A stretch of DNA of 64,000 bases from DASQPR01 sp963724705 (lineage in GTDB: Bacteria; Actinomycetota; Actinomycetes; Mycobacteriales; Micromonosporaceae), in NCBI GenBank assembly GCA_963724705.1, contig CAVRVS010000004.1, positions 62,001-126,000 on the forward strand. The letters are read 5' to 3'. The notes under the pieces were generated by a model. That model worked only from the letters and a program-made list of their open reading frames with translations, had not been told where the DNA came from and searched no databases. Below, piece after piece: positions 55,754 to 64,000 of the stretch. Both the position numbers and the translations under genes were made by a program. The stretch's first letter is position 1. Each line of letters begins with the position of its first letter.

Positions 55754-56911
55754 TCAGCCGGCGAAGCCGTCCACCGCGTGGCGGCGCATAAAGTCGATGT
55801 CGAAGTCGATTCCCAGCCCGGCGCCGCTCGGGAGTTTGAGCCGGCCGCCACTATTGTCGAGCGGCGTCGTCAGGAACCGGTTGTAGCTCGACAGATCGTA
55901 GTTCGACGACTCGATCCGGTAGAAATTCGGCGTCGTCGCCATCACGTGCGCGCCTGCGACGAGGTTCACCGGGCCGCTCGCGTCGTGCGGCGACATTGGT
56001 ATGTAGTACGCCTCCGCCATGGTCGCGATCTTCTTGAGTTCGCTGATGCCTCCGGTCCAGGTGACGTCGGGCATCGCGAAATCGGTGAGCTCCCTCTCGA
56101 AGACCGGTACGAAATCCCAGCGCGTGTGCAGCCGTTCGCCGACAGAGATCGGCACGCGTACGCGTTCGCGTACCTGTCGCAGCGCGTGGTAGCTCTCCGG
56201 CGGCACTGGCTCCTCGAACCAGTGGATGCCGCCGATGTCGTCAAGGGCCTGGCCGAGCCGGATCGCGGTCGGTACGTCGAACCGGCCGTGCGCGTCGATC
56301 AGTAGCTCGACGTCAGGCCCGGCGATCTCGCGGATCGTGCGCGTGAGCGCGACGGCGTCGCGCTCCAATGAACGGTCGAGCTGGCCATCCAGATAGCGAT
56401 CGTTCGACTCCGGCACCCCCGGCGCGTGGCCGAACGGGTCGAACTTGATCGCGGTGTGTCCGGAGTCGACGATCTTACGGATCTCGTCGACGACGCCCTC
56501 GTGTGTGCCGAATTTGTGTTGGTCGGGATGCGTGTAAAGCAGGAGGTCCGGTCGTAGCGGGCCGCCGAGTAGGTCACAGACCGGCAGTCCGAGCACCTTG
56601 CCTCGAATGTCCCACAGGGCGATGTCGATCGCGCTGACCACGTTCGCCGCCGCGCCACGACTTCCCATGTAGGTGAAGGCCCGGAACGTTTTGTGCCAGG
56701 TGTCCTCGATCCTCGCCGGGTCGTCGCCGACGAGCAGGTCGTTGACCTGCCGGAGCATCGCGCCGAGCGAGCGGTTCGCGGTGCGCGTCGTGGTCGTGAT
56801 CTCGCCCCACCCGGTGACGCCCTCGTCCGTGCGAACCTCGACGAACAGGAACTCACCCCAGTAGGAGCCGGCCGATCCGATCAGCCACGGTACGATCTCG
56901 GCGATCTTCAT
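55754..56911 (-). CDS. Sugar-acid dehydratase, mandelate racemase/enolase superfamily
   Basis: 385 residues from the ATG at 56911, overlapping the RraA-like stop (ATGA). N-terminal capping domain, then the barrel with AIKFDPFG lysine, metal ligands in LIDAHGRFD and FEEPVPPE and GERLHTRW, and MSPHDASGPVN. Fits the galactonate/arabinonate dehydratase type. Dehydrates the aldonic acid to its 2-keto-3-deoxy acid. The substrate (L- or D-arabinonate, xylonate, galactonate) cannot be fixed from sequence. Confidence 0.9.
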   Translation of the reverse strand: MKIAEIVPWLIGSAGSYWGEFLFVEVRTDEGVTGWGEITTTTRTANRSLGAMLRQVNDLLVGDDPARIEDTWHKTFRAFTYMGSRGAAANVVSAIDIALWDIRGKVLGLPVCDLLGGPLRPDLLLYTHPDQHKFGTHEGVVDEIRKIVDSGHTAIKFDPFGHAPGVPESNDRYLDGQLDRSLERDAVALTRTIREIAGPDVELLIDAHGRFDVPTAIRLGQALDDIGGIHWFEEPVPPESYHALRQVRERVRVPISVGERLHTRWDFVPVFERELTDFAMPDVTWTGGISELKKIATMAEAYYIPMSPHDASGPVNLVAGAHVMATTPNFYRIESSNYDLSSYNRFLTTPLDNSGGRLKLPSGAGLGIDFDIDFMRRHAVDGFAG

Positions 56912-57729
56912 ACCGGGTCGGCCTGATTCGCCGTTGCATCGTCGGTGTTCGGGGTCGGCCCGTCCGGCGGGGTGGTGCCGTTCGGCGATGCCTCGGCGGC
57001 TTGCGTGTCGCGCCAGCGTTCGTACTCGGGCCACGCGCCGTGCGACAGCGGGTAGTAGACGCGAAGATCGCCGCCTTGCCGCAACCGCATCCGGGAAAAC
57101 TCCTCCCATTCGGAGTGCTCACTCGCCGCGGCCAGCAGTGCGGGCGCGAGCTTGATCGGCACTACGACAGCGCCGTCATCGTCGGCGACGATGATATCTC
57201 CCGGCACGACGACCGTGTTTCCGCAGGCCACGGGCACATTCACCGCGGTCGGGAAGATGTCGGTCTGGGAGTGGAAGTTCGGTGTGACACCGCGTAGCCA
57301 GAGCCCGACGCCGAGATTGCGGGCCTTGGCGAAGTCCCGGACGCAGCCGTCGACGATGACGCCGAGGCCGCCGCGCGCCTGGAAGTACGTCAGCATCATC
57401 TCGCCGAAAACACCGCTGGTCATGTCACCGCGGGCATCGACGACGACGACGTCGCCCGGCTGCGTGTGGTAGAGGACGTGTCGGTGCAACTGTTTTTCCG
57501 GTTCGGCGTACTCGTCGACCTGGTAGAGGTCTTCGCGTTTGGGCATGAATTGCAGGGTGAGGGCCGGGCCGGCGATCGACGCGCCGGGGGTGAACGACAC
57601 CGGGCCGCGAATGTGTGCGCTGCGGATGCCCAACTTGTTGAGCTCACTGCTGGCGGTCGCGCTGCCAATCGCCGCCAACCCGTCGACCAGATCCTTGGGT
57701 GGGCGAACGATGTCCGGAGTGTCAACCAC
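56908..57729 (-). CDS. RraA-like family protein
   Basis: 273 residues from a GTG. RraA/HMG-aldolase fold: GPALTLQFMPKREDLYQVDE, the PGDVVVVDARGDMTSGVFGE loop, VIVDGCVRDFAKARNLGVGLW with the family's G-x20-R-D signature, and DIIVADDDGAVVVP. Family members are metal-dependent 4-hydroxy-2-oxo-acid aldolases or RNase E regulators. As the first gene of a sugar-acid operon, an oxo-acid aldolase or oxaloacetate decarboxylase role is more likely than RNA control. The C-terminal ~30 residues are a Pro/Thr/Asp-rich tail. Confidence 0.88.
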   Translation of the reverse strand: MVDTPDIVRPPKDLVDGLAAIGSATASSELNKLGIRSAHIRGPVSFTPGASIAGPALTLQFMPKREDLYQVDEYAEPEKQLHRHVLYHTQPGDVVVVDARGDMTSGVFGEMMLTYFQARGGLGVIVDGCVRDFAKARNLGVGLWLRGVTPNFHSQTDIFPTAVNVPVACGNTVVVPGDIIVADDDGAVVVPIKLAPALLAAASEHSEWEEFSRMRLRQGGDLRVYYPLSHGAWPEYERWRDTQAAEASPNGTTPPDGPTPNTDDATANQADPV

Positions 57730-58154
57730 GTCGGTCTCTCTTTCAGCGTCAGCGGTGGGGGACGAATGCGCGCCGATCGCTATCGAGCGTCACGCCGGCA
57801 CAGAGCCGAAAGTCGATGAGAACAAAGTTTCGAACGAGTTTCGGTCTGTTACTCGCCATGATGGTAGCGCCGGCGCGAGCGCGGCGCGAGAGGCGGGTGC
57901 TCGAATCCGGTAACGCCATCGGCCGCGGTGCGAGCCTGAATGTGCTCATTGTCAACGAATCTGCGGTAATCGCGACGCGCCGAGCGTGACGAGGATCAGA
58001 TGACAACGCGGTAACACACCCTTGACGCCCTCATTTCGCCGTCGTAGCTTGACCGATACACCTGTCGAAACTGTCGCCGAAACTAGAACCACATCCTCGA
58101 ATCTCGACGGCCGCCCTCCGACGCCGACCATTTGCCCTTATCGAAGGTGGAGAC
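57730..58154. promoter_or_regulatory. Divergent control region with four AGTTTCG boxes
   Basis: AGTTTCG occurs at 57826-57832 and 57837-57843 (11 bp apart) near the minus-strand operon, and inverted (CGAAACT) at 58066-58072 and 58078-58084 (12 bp apart) near the plus-strand transporter. TTGACG (58022-58027), 17 bp, TAGCTT (58045-58050) is a good promoter for the transporter, so the right-hand pair lies just downstream of its expected start. Looks like paired operators of one repressor, possibly the LacI protein at the right edge. No gene is present here. Confidence 0.55.
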
Positions 58155-59747
58155 ATGAAACATAGGTACCTGGCCGCCATCGCCATCGCGGCGGTCGCGC
58201 TCCCGCTCAGCGCGTGCGGTGGAGGTGGCAGCGCCGCTGCGAGCAGCAGCAGCTTGCTCTCGGGCGGGACGTTCACCATGAACCTCGGAACCGACCCCGG
58301 CACGATCAACCCGTACGAGACGACCGGCGGCACGAACCGGCAGATCTTCGCGTTCAGCTACGACACGCTCATCGCCCGCAACGCCTCCGGCGACGTGGTG
58401 CCCGAGCTGGCGTCAAGCTGGACAACGACGCCGAACTCGGTGACGTACACGCTCAAGAAGGGCGTCACGTGCCAGGACGGCTCCGCCCTCACACCGACCG
58501 ACGTGGCGAACGACTTCAACTACATCAAGGCGCCGGCCACACTGTCGCCGTGGATCCAGCTGACCGTGCCGGTCGCGTACAGCGTCACCGCTGACGACTC
58601 CGCCGGCACGTTCACGATCACCACGCAGCAGCCGTTCGGTCTGCTGCTGCAGGGCGCCGGCTCGCTGCCGATCGTCTGCCCCACCGGTCTCAACGACGCG
58701 AAGTCGATTGAGCACGCGTCCGACGGCACCGGCCCGTACAAGGTGACGGAGTACGTCGCAAACGACCACTACACGCTCCAGGCGCGCCCCGGCTACTCGT
58801 GGGGTCCGAACGGCGCGACCAACTCGGCGGCCGGCCAACCGAAGACCGTAAAGATCGCGTTCGTGCAGAACGAGTCGACGTCCGCAAACGAGTTGCTGTC
58901 CGGACAGATCAACGCCGCGCAGATCACCGGCCCCGACCGCAGCCGCCTGGACGCGAACAAGTCGCTGCAGCGTTTCGACGTTCCCGTCATCGTCGGCGAG
59001 CTCAACCTGAACGAGGCGGCCGGGCGGGTCCTCGGCGACGAGCAGGTACGCCAGGCGATGTTCCAGGCGATCGACCGTAGCCAGGTCGCCAAGGTCGGCA
59101 CGAACAACCTCGGTACCGTGGCGAACAACCTCATGGCGGAGAGCCCGGTCGCCTGCCCCGGCGATGAGATCAGCGGCGCGCTGCCCGGACTCGATGTGAC
59201 GAAGGCGAATCAGATCCTCGACGCGGACGGGTGGACGAAGGGCAGCGACGGCATCCGTACAAAGGGTGGCAAGCAGCTCTCGCTCAACCTGATCTACCAG
59301 GTCGGTGCGCCGCAGACCGTGTCCGCGGTGGAGCTCATCGGCCAGGAACTCAAGGCGGTCGGAATCAACGCGAGTCTGAAGGGCCTGACCCAGAATGCGT
59401 TCCTATCGGCGCTGTACACGACGGAGGACTTCGACGTCTACTACAGCGGCATCAACCTGGAGAACCCGTTCATGTACACCGCTTACTACGGCGGCGCGAC
59501 ACCGACGAAGGGTGGCCGCAACGCGGGCAGCATCGTGAACCCGGATTTCAACTCGTTGTCGGCACAGGCGTTGTCCACCGCCGGTTCGGCCGGCTGCGAC
59601 CTCTGGAAGCAGGCACACCAGGCGCTGTACAAGCGCGCCGACCTTATGCCGATCTCGGTCGGCGACCGACCCTTCTACACGTCGAAGGCAACGCTCGCGA
59701 CCGTCGGCCTGTTCGCGGTGCCGACAAGCATCCGCTTGCACAAGTGA
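58155..59747 (+). CDS. Family 5 ABC transporter substrate-binding lipoprotein
   Basis: 530 residues. Lipoprotein signal ending LSAC-GGGG. Typical oligopeptide/nickel/oligosaccharide-binding pattern: GTFTMNLGTDPGTINPYET, LASSWTTTPNSVTYTLKKGV, GTGPYKVTEY, VRQAMFQAIDRSQ. Anchored outside the membrane. First gene of the transporter operon divergent from the oxidative pentose operon, so the ligand is more likely an oligosaccharide or sugar acid than a peptide (inference). Confidence 0.92.
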   Translation: MKHRYLAAIAIAAVALPLSACGGGGSAAASSSSLLSGGTFTMNLGTDPGTINPYETTGGTNRQIFAFSYDTLIARNASGDVVPELASSWTTTPNSVTYTLKKGVTCQDGSALTPTDVANDFNYIKAPATLSPWIQLTVPVAYSVTADDSAGTFTITTQQPFGLLLQGAGSLPIVCPTGLNDAKSIEHASDGTGPYKVTEYVANDHYTLQARPGYSWGPNGATNSAAGQPKTVKIAFVQNESTSANELLSGQINAAQITGPDRSRLDANKSLQRFDVPVIVGELNLNEAAGRVLGDEQVRQAMFQAIDRSQVAKVGTNNLGTVANNLMAESPVACPGDEISGALPGLDVTKANQILDADGWTKGSDGIRTKGGKQLSLNLIYQVGAPQTVSAVELIGQELKAVGINASLKGLTQNAFLSALYTTEDFDVYYSGINLENPFMYTAYYGGATPTKGGRNAGSIVNPDFNSLSAQALSTAGSAGCDLWKQAHQALYKRADLMPISVGDRPFYTSKATLATVGLFAVPTSIRLHK

Positions 59748-59795
59748 GCGAACCCCTCACCAGGGCTGGCCAACGACAGGACTGAGATCAACCCT

Positions 59796-60828
59796 ATGAG
59801 TTACCAGGTCGTCGAGGGGTCCATCGCGGACCCTTCGACAGCACCCGATACACCGGCGGGCGCCGCGATGCGTTCGGCCGGCGGCCGATGGGCATGGTTC
59901 ATCGGTCGCCGGCTCCTGCGACTGGTGATATCGCTGCTGATCCTCGTCACGGCCACATTTGTGATGGTGCATTTAATTCCGGGTGATCCGGTGGTCGCGG
60001 CGCTCGGCGACCAGGCCACGCCGCAGCTGATCGCGCTGCGGCACCATCAACTCGGCCTCGACAAGCCGCTTGTCGTCCAGTACGTCGACTATCTCAGGGG
60101 CGTCATCAGCGGCGACTTCGGCCAGTCGATCACCACTCAGGCCTCGGTCGGCGATCTGCTCAAGACGCGCTTCCCGAACACGTTGCGGCTCGCGATCCCG
60201 GCCTTCATCCTCGTCGTGCTCATCGCGGTACCGATCGGTCTGTTGGCGGCCGTACGCACCCGAGGGGGCCGCGGCGGCGCCACCCGAACGCTATTCGTGA
60301 ACGTGACCGGCGTACTCAACTCGATTCCCGACTACGTCCTCGCCACGCTGCTCAGCGTCATCTTCGTCGTGAGCATCAAAATCTTCCCGGCCGCAGATGA
60401 CGGCAAGGCACACTCATACGTCCTGCCGGTGATCGCGCTCGTCGTCGGACCGGCCGCGTCGCTTTCGCGGATCGTCCGTATCGAGGCGCTCAAGGTACTC
60501 GACGCCGAATACATCCGGGCCGCGAAGGCGCGCCGCCTGCCAACCCTGCTTGCGCTACTGGCGGCACGTCCTGCCGAACATGCTGACCGCGTCACTCACG
60601 TTCGGCAGCATGATCCTGGCCGGCCTCATCGCCGGAACCGTACTGGTCGAGAACGTCTTCGCGTGGCCCGGCGTCGGTACCGTCATCTCGCAAGCCGTGA
60701 TCCAGAAGGACTATCCAACGATCCAGGGCGTGCTGCTCGTCCTTGGCGCGACCGTGCTCGTGCTCAACATGGTGGTCGACATCGTCCTGGGCATCCTCGA
60801 CCCACGCTCACGAATAGGCGGGCGCTGA
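59796..60828 (+). pseudogene. DppB-type ABC permease interrupted by a one-base frameshift
   Basis: Frame 1 reads a normal DppB protein (FIGRRLLRLVISLLILVTAT, HLIPGDPV, LDAEYIRAAKARRLPTLL). The next frame continues seamlessly with RYWRHVLPNMLTASLTFGSM and VENVFAWPGVGTVISQAVIQ to the stop at 60828. Removing one T from the pair at 60550-60551 gives an intact 343-residue permease with PTLLRYWRH. Without correction the product is 367 residues with a nonsense Arg-rich tail and lacks the last helices. Sequencing error or a real loss; the other operon genes are intact, favouring the former. Confidence 0.85.
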
Positions 60829-60829
60829 C

Positions 60830-62821
60830 ATGGCCGGCATCGACACCGCGGCGCGAGTGGCCCCGACCGCGCGAGGCGCCCGACGCCCGCGACGACTGAG
60901 CGTCGCCGACGCCGTACCCCTATTGCTGATCCTGTTCTTCGTCTTTCTTTCCATCGCCGCACCAACGATCTGGGGCCACGACGCCACCGCGACCAACGTC
61001 GCCGACTCCGACCAGGGCGCCAACGCCGCGCACTGGATGGGCACGGACGATCTGGGCCGCGACATCCTCGCGCGCACGCTCGTCGCCACCCGCGCATCGC
61101 TGGTGCTCGCCGTACTCGCCACGCTCGTCGGCGGCGTCGTCGGCGTGATCCTCGGCCTGCTGTCATCGGTGTCGCGACGTGTCGGCCGGCTGCTTGGCGC
61201 GCTCATCAATCTGCTCATCGCGTTTCCCGCCCTACTGCTGGCCATATTCTTCGCCGTGCTGTTCGGCATCGGCTCGGTGGGCAGCGTGCTCGCGGTCGGC
61301 GCGGCGTTCGCGCCCGGATTCGCGCGGATCACGCAGACGCTCACGGCGTCGATCGTGTCGAAGGAGTACGTCGAGGCGTCGCGCGTGCTGGGCAAGAGTC
61401 AGACCTACATCATCGTCCGCCATATCGTGCCGAACATTGCCGAGCCGCTCATCCTTTACGCGACGATCCACCTGGGAACCGCGATCCTGTCGTTGTCCGG
61501 CCTAAGCTTCCTCGGCCTCGGTGTACAGCCGCCGAGCTACGACTGGGGTCGCCTGCTCAACGACGGGCTCGGCCGCGTCTACGTATCGCCGATCGTCGCC
61601 GTCGCGCCATCCGTGGCGATCGTGCTCGCCGGTCTTGCGTTCAACATGGCCGGCGAGCGACTGTCCGACATCATCGGCGGTCGCCGGGTCGCGCCACCGG
61701 CGCCCCGAACGACAGAGCCACGCACGGCGTCCGCCCTTGATGTCGACGACGCGCCCGACGCTCTCGTCGAGGTCCGGCACCTACGCATCGGATACGCCCG
61801 CCGCGGAGCGACGCCGACCACGCCGGTCCGCGATGTCTCCTTCACCATCGCACCCAACGAGAAGGTCGGCATCGTCGGCGAATCCGGATCCGGCAAGAGC
61901 CTCACCGCGTCCGCTGTCGCCCGGCTGATCGAGGACCCCGCCATCGTCGCGGCCGAGACGTTGCGCTTCCTCGACATCGACCTGCTCGCCGGCACGGAAT
62001 CCGGCAAACACGCATTGGCGACGATGAACGCGACTCTCGGCCGCAACATGGCGATGGTGTTCCAGGATCCCGGCGAGGCACTCAACCCGGCCATCAAGAT
62101 AGGAACGCACCTCATCGAGCCGGCCGTCCTGCACCTGCACGAGCCGAAGAAGACTGCCAAGGCCCATGCGATCGATGCCCTGCGTTCGGTGGCGATCCCG
62201 CAGCCAGCGCGCCGGTACAAGCAGCATCAGCATGAGTTGTCCGGTGGCATGAAACAGCGCGTATGCATCGCCATCGCACTGATGGGAGAGCCGCGACTCC
62301 TGATCGCGGACGAGCCGACCACAGCGCTGGACGTCACCGTGCAGCGGCAGATCCTGCAGACCATCAACGACGTCGGCGCACAGACCGAGGCCGGCATCCT
62401 GTTCATCTCGCACGACATCGCGGTCGTGTCCGAGCTGTGCGACCGCATCCTCGTGATGTACGCCGGCTTCATCGTCGAAGAAGCCGCGACCGCGGACCTG
62501 ATCACCGCGCCGGCGCACCCCTACTCGTCTGTGCTGCTCGCCGCGAGCCCGAACATGGGCATCGACAAGACGGAGCAGCTCACCACGATCGACGGGCGCA
62601 TGCCCGGGCCGGATGTTGACCTGCCCGGCTGCTACTTCGCGTCCCGGTGCCCGCGAGCCGATGCCACGTGCATCGACCGGCGGCCGCCGCTGGTCGAGAT
62701 GGGCGCCGGCCACAAGGCGGCGTGCTGGCATCCACTGACTGAGCCGGCAGCGCCGCCCGTTGCGGGGCAGCGCACCGGTGAACCCGACGCGACAACACCG
62801 AAGGCGGTGGCCGGCCGATGA
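60830..62821 (+). CDS. Fused DppC-type permease and DppD-type ATPase
   Basis: 663 residues in one open frame. Residues about 1-285 are a DppC permease: MGTDDLGRDILARTLVATRA, EAA loop EYVEASRVLGKSQTYIIVRH, final helices to GERLSDIIGGR. A ~25-residue Pro/Thr-rich linker follows. Residues about 310-600 are a DppD ATPase with Walker A GESGSGKSLT, Q-loop VFQDPGEALNP, signature LSGGMKQRV, Walker B LLIADEPTTALD, then the oligopeptide-type C-terminal cysteine cluster (PGCYFASRCPRADATC). Normally these are two proteins; fusion has been seen in some actinobacterial systems. Its stop overlaps the next ATPase start. Confidence 0.93.
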   Translation: MAGIDTAARVAPTARGARRPRRLSVADAVPLLLILFFVFLSIAAPTIWGHDATATNVADSDQGANAAHWMGTDDLGRDILARTLVATRASLVLAVLATLVGGVVGVILGLLSSVSRRVGRLLGALINLLIAFPALLLAIFFAVLFGIGSVGSVLAVGAAFAPGFARITQTLTASIVSKEYVEASRVLGKSQTYIIVRHIVPNIAEPLILYATIHLGTAILSLSGLSFLGLGVQPPSYDWGRLLNDGLGRVYVSPIVAVAPSVAIVLAGLAFNMAGERLSDIIGGRRVAPPAPRTTEPRTASALDVDDAPDALVEVRHLRIGYARRGATPTTPVRDVSFTIAPNEKVGIVGESGSGKSLTASAVARLIEDPAIVAAETLRFLDIDLLAGTESGKHALATMNATLGRNMAMVFQDPGEALNPAIKIGTHLIEPAVLHLHEPKKTAKAHAIDALRSVAIPQPARRYKQHQHELSGGMKQRVCIAIALMGEPRLLIADEPTTALDVTVQRQILQTINDVGAQTEAGILFISHDIAVVSELCDRILVMYAGFIVEEAATADLITAPAHPYSSVLLAASPNMGIDKTEQLTTIDGRMPGPDVDLPGCYFASRCPRADATCIDRRPPLVEMGAGHKAACWHPLTEPAAPPVAGQRTGEPDATTPKAVAGR

Positions 62822-63792
62822 GCATGGTCTCGGTGCGCGACCTGCGCATCCGGTACGGCGCGATGACGGCCGTCGACGGCGTTTCGTTCGACGTCCCGGC
62901 CGGAACGACGCTCGGCCTGGTCGGCGAATCCGGCTCGGGCAAGAGCACGGTCGCGCGCGCGCTCGTCGGTCTGGTGGGCTCAACCGGGGCCATCGAGCTG
63001 GACGGTACGAATCTCTCGCTGGCCTCGTCGCGGGCGGCACGTCAGGCGCGCCGGTCGGTACAGATGGTGTTTCAGGACTCGCGCAGCGCGCTGGACCCGC
63101 GCTACACGGTCGAACAATGTGTCGCCGAAGGGTTCGCGACGCGTCCCGGGCGCGCGGCCGTGGCTGCCCGTGTTGGCGAGCTGCTCGAGCTGGTGTCGCT
63201 CGACCCACAGATCGCGACCTCGCGCCCGGAGCACCTGTCCGGTGGGCAGCGCCAGCGCGTCGCGATCGCGCGTGCGCTCGCCGCCGAACCGCGCACGCTG
63301 ATCGCCGACGAGGTGACCGCGTCGCTCGACGTATCGGTCCAGGCTGTCGTGCTCAACTTGCTGCGGCAGCTACGTGACCAACTCGGCCTCACCATGATCT
63401 TCATCAGCCACAACCTTGCCGTCGTCCGGTACATGTGCGACGACCTGGCCGTCATGTACCACGGGCGGATCGTCGAGTTCGGCTCCGTCGACGACGTCAT
63501 CGCAGCACCGGAGCATCCGTACACTCGGTCGCTGCTGGCCGCGATCCCACAGATCGGCCAGCATCGACTGCTGTCGGACTCGTCTGTCGAGACATCGGTG
63601 GCCGCCGCGGACGTGACGATTGTCGGCGGCTGCCCGTACCGACTGCGGTGCCCGATCGGTCCCGCGGTCAATCCCGACCGCGACGTATGCGTGACAACCG
63701 ATCCGGCGACGGTGGCCGGGTCCCGCGCTCACCACGCGAGCTGTCACTTCGCGACCAGTCGCGACAACGTCGCGAGGCCCGTATCGGCGTAG
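62818..63792 (+). CDS. DppF-type ABC transporter ATPase
   Basis: 324 residues. Walker A GESGSGKST, Q-loop VFQDSRSALDP, signature LSGGQRQRV, Walker B TLIADEVTASLD (Val replaces the usual Pro), H-loop ISHNLAVV, and the C-terminal domain with cysteines in VGGCPYRLRC and VCVTTD. Second ATPase of the oligopeptide-type importer; start overlaps the fused permease-ATPase by 4 bases. Confidence 0.93.
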   Translation: MSMVSVRDLRIRYGAMTAVDGVSFDVPAGTTLGLVGESGSGKSTVARALVGLVGSTGAIELDGTNLSLASSRAARQARRSVQMVFQDSRSALDPRYTVEQCVAEGFATRPGRAAVAARVGELLELVSLDPQIATSRPEHLSGGQRQRVAIARALAAEPRTLIADEVTASLDVSVQAVVLNLLRQLRDQLGLTMIFISHNLAVVRYMCDDLAVMYHGRIVEFGSVDDVIAAPEHPYTRSLLAAIPQIGQHRLLSDSSVETSVAAADVTIVGGCPYRLRCPIGPAVNPDRDVCVTTDPATVAGSRAHHASCHFATSRDNVARPVSA

Positions 63793-63879
63793 GCATACTC
63801 CGGACGTCGATCAAAGAGCACGACAGTGCCGGGAGCTGACTCGGACGTAGCACGCTGGCGAAACCGTCGCCGCCACAGG

Positions 63880-64000
63880 TCATCGTGAGGGCGGTGCGGT
63901 GCTGCCGCGCACAATCAGCGACGTAGACAGTTCGACGCGGCCCGGCGCGAGGTCAGCGACGCCGTGTTCCGCGTTCAACAGCGCCCGCGTTGCAAGCGCG
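63880..64000 (-). CDS. LacI-family regulator, C-terminal end only
   Basis: About 39 codons before a TGA at 63880-63882; the rest lies beyond the window. The last residues (VELSTSLIVRGSTAPP) are the usual LacI-family C-terminus. Convergent with the transporter operon. Probable regulator of the transporter and the oxidative pentose operon (inference from position). Confidence 0.75.
   Translation of the reverse strand, partial: ALATRALLNAEHGVADLAPGRVELSTSLIVRGSTAPPSR

Noticed and set aside
60540..60560. Programmed ribosomal frameshift in DppB
   Set aside because: No heptameric slippery site, stop codon context or obvious stimulatory hairpin; a one-base insertion is the simpler explanation.
63793..63879. 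Terminator between the convergent dppF-type and lacI genes
   Set aside because: No convincing GC-rich hairpin followed by a T run was found on either strand.
1..64000. CRISPR array
   Set aside because: No short regularly spaced direct repeats with unique spacers were seen; the only repeats are the long dispersed family.

Overview
The window is high-GC DNA with actinobacterial gene style: GTG and TTG starts, Shine-Dalgarno-led operons with 4-base stop/start overlaps, Tat and Sec lipoprotein binding proteins, LacI-family control, GH51 arabinofuranosidases and a DpgA-like type III polyketide synthase. I read it as a chromosome segment of a soil-type member of the Actinomycetota that lives on plant polysaccharide. 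I cannot name a genus from sequence alone.

The left half (about 1-36.4 kb) is a mosaic accessory region. It starts with a TreT-like glycosyltransferase cut by the window edge. It then alternates single genes or short operons (S53 peptidase, carboxymuconolactone decarboxylase-like protein, DUF899 protein, an SsuABC-type ABC transporter beside a CitAB/DcuSR-type two-component system, alpha/beta hydrolase, lipoprotein, toxin-antitoxin pair, glyoxalase-fold protein, L-fuconate dehydratase) with eight same-strand copies of an unrecognised two-module repeat of up to ~450 bp. Remnants of IS3, IS630 and IS110 transposases and broken genes (chromate transporter, Imm5-like immunity protein, gluconolactonase, macro-domain chimera and others) mark heavy turnover. 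A tRNA-Trp-like gene with a shortened D arm lies at 31.76 kb.

Within this mosaic sits the most original locus, 20.4-26.4 kb: an ABC exporter, a convergent PAPS sulfotransferase, a DpgA-like type III polyketide synthase and a cytochrome b5-fatty acid desaturase fusion. Three of the four proteins carry long proline-rich segments inserted in or appended to otherwise ordinary enzyme folds. I infer a small biosynthetic cluster that makes, desaturates, sulfates and exports a polyketide or acyl product.

The right half (36.5-64 kb) is an orderly sugar-catabolism island. A minus-strand operon holds two GH51 arabinofuranosidases, a Tat-exported sugar-binding lipoprotein, two permeases and a LacI regulator. 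Next to it, plus-strand araB-araD-dehydrogenase-lacI is followed by araA, with matching palindromic operators in front of araB and araA and a short coupled leader ORF before araB. A 2,2-dialkylglycine decarboxylase follows. Then comes a minus-strand non-phosphorylative (Weimberg-type) operon: RraA-like protein, sugar-acid dehydratase, FAH-fold 2-keto-3-deoxy-acid dehydratase, 2-oxoglutarate-semialdehyde dehydrogenase and a Gfo/Idh/MocA oxidoreductase. Divergent from it is an oligopeptide-type ABC transporter whose second inner-membrane subunit is fused to its first ATPase, and whose first permease has a one-base frameshift. A LacI regulator is cut by the right edge. Together these genes would release arabinose from arabinan side chains, import it, and burn pentoses by both the isomerase and the oxidative route.
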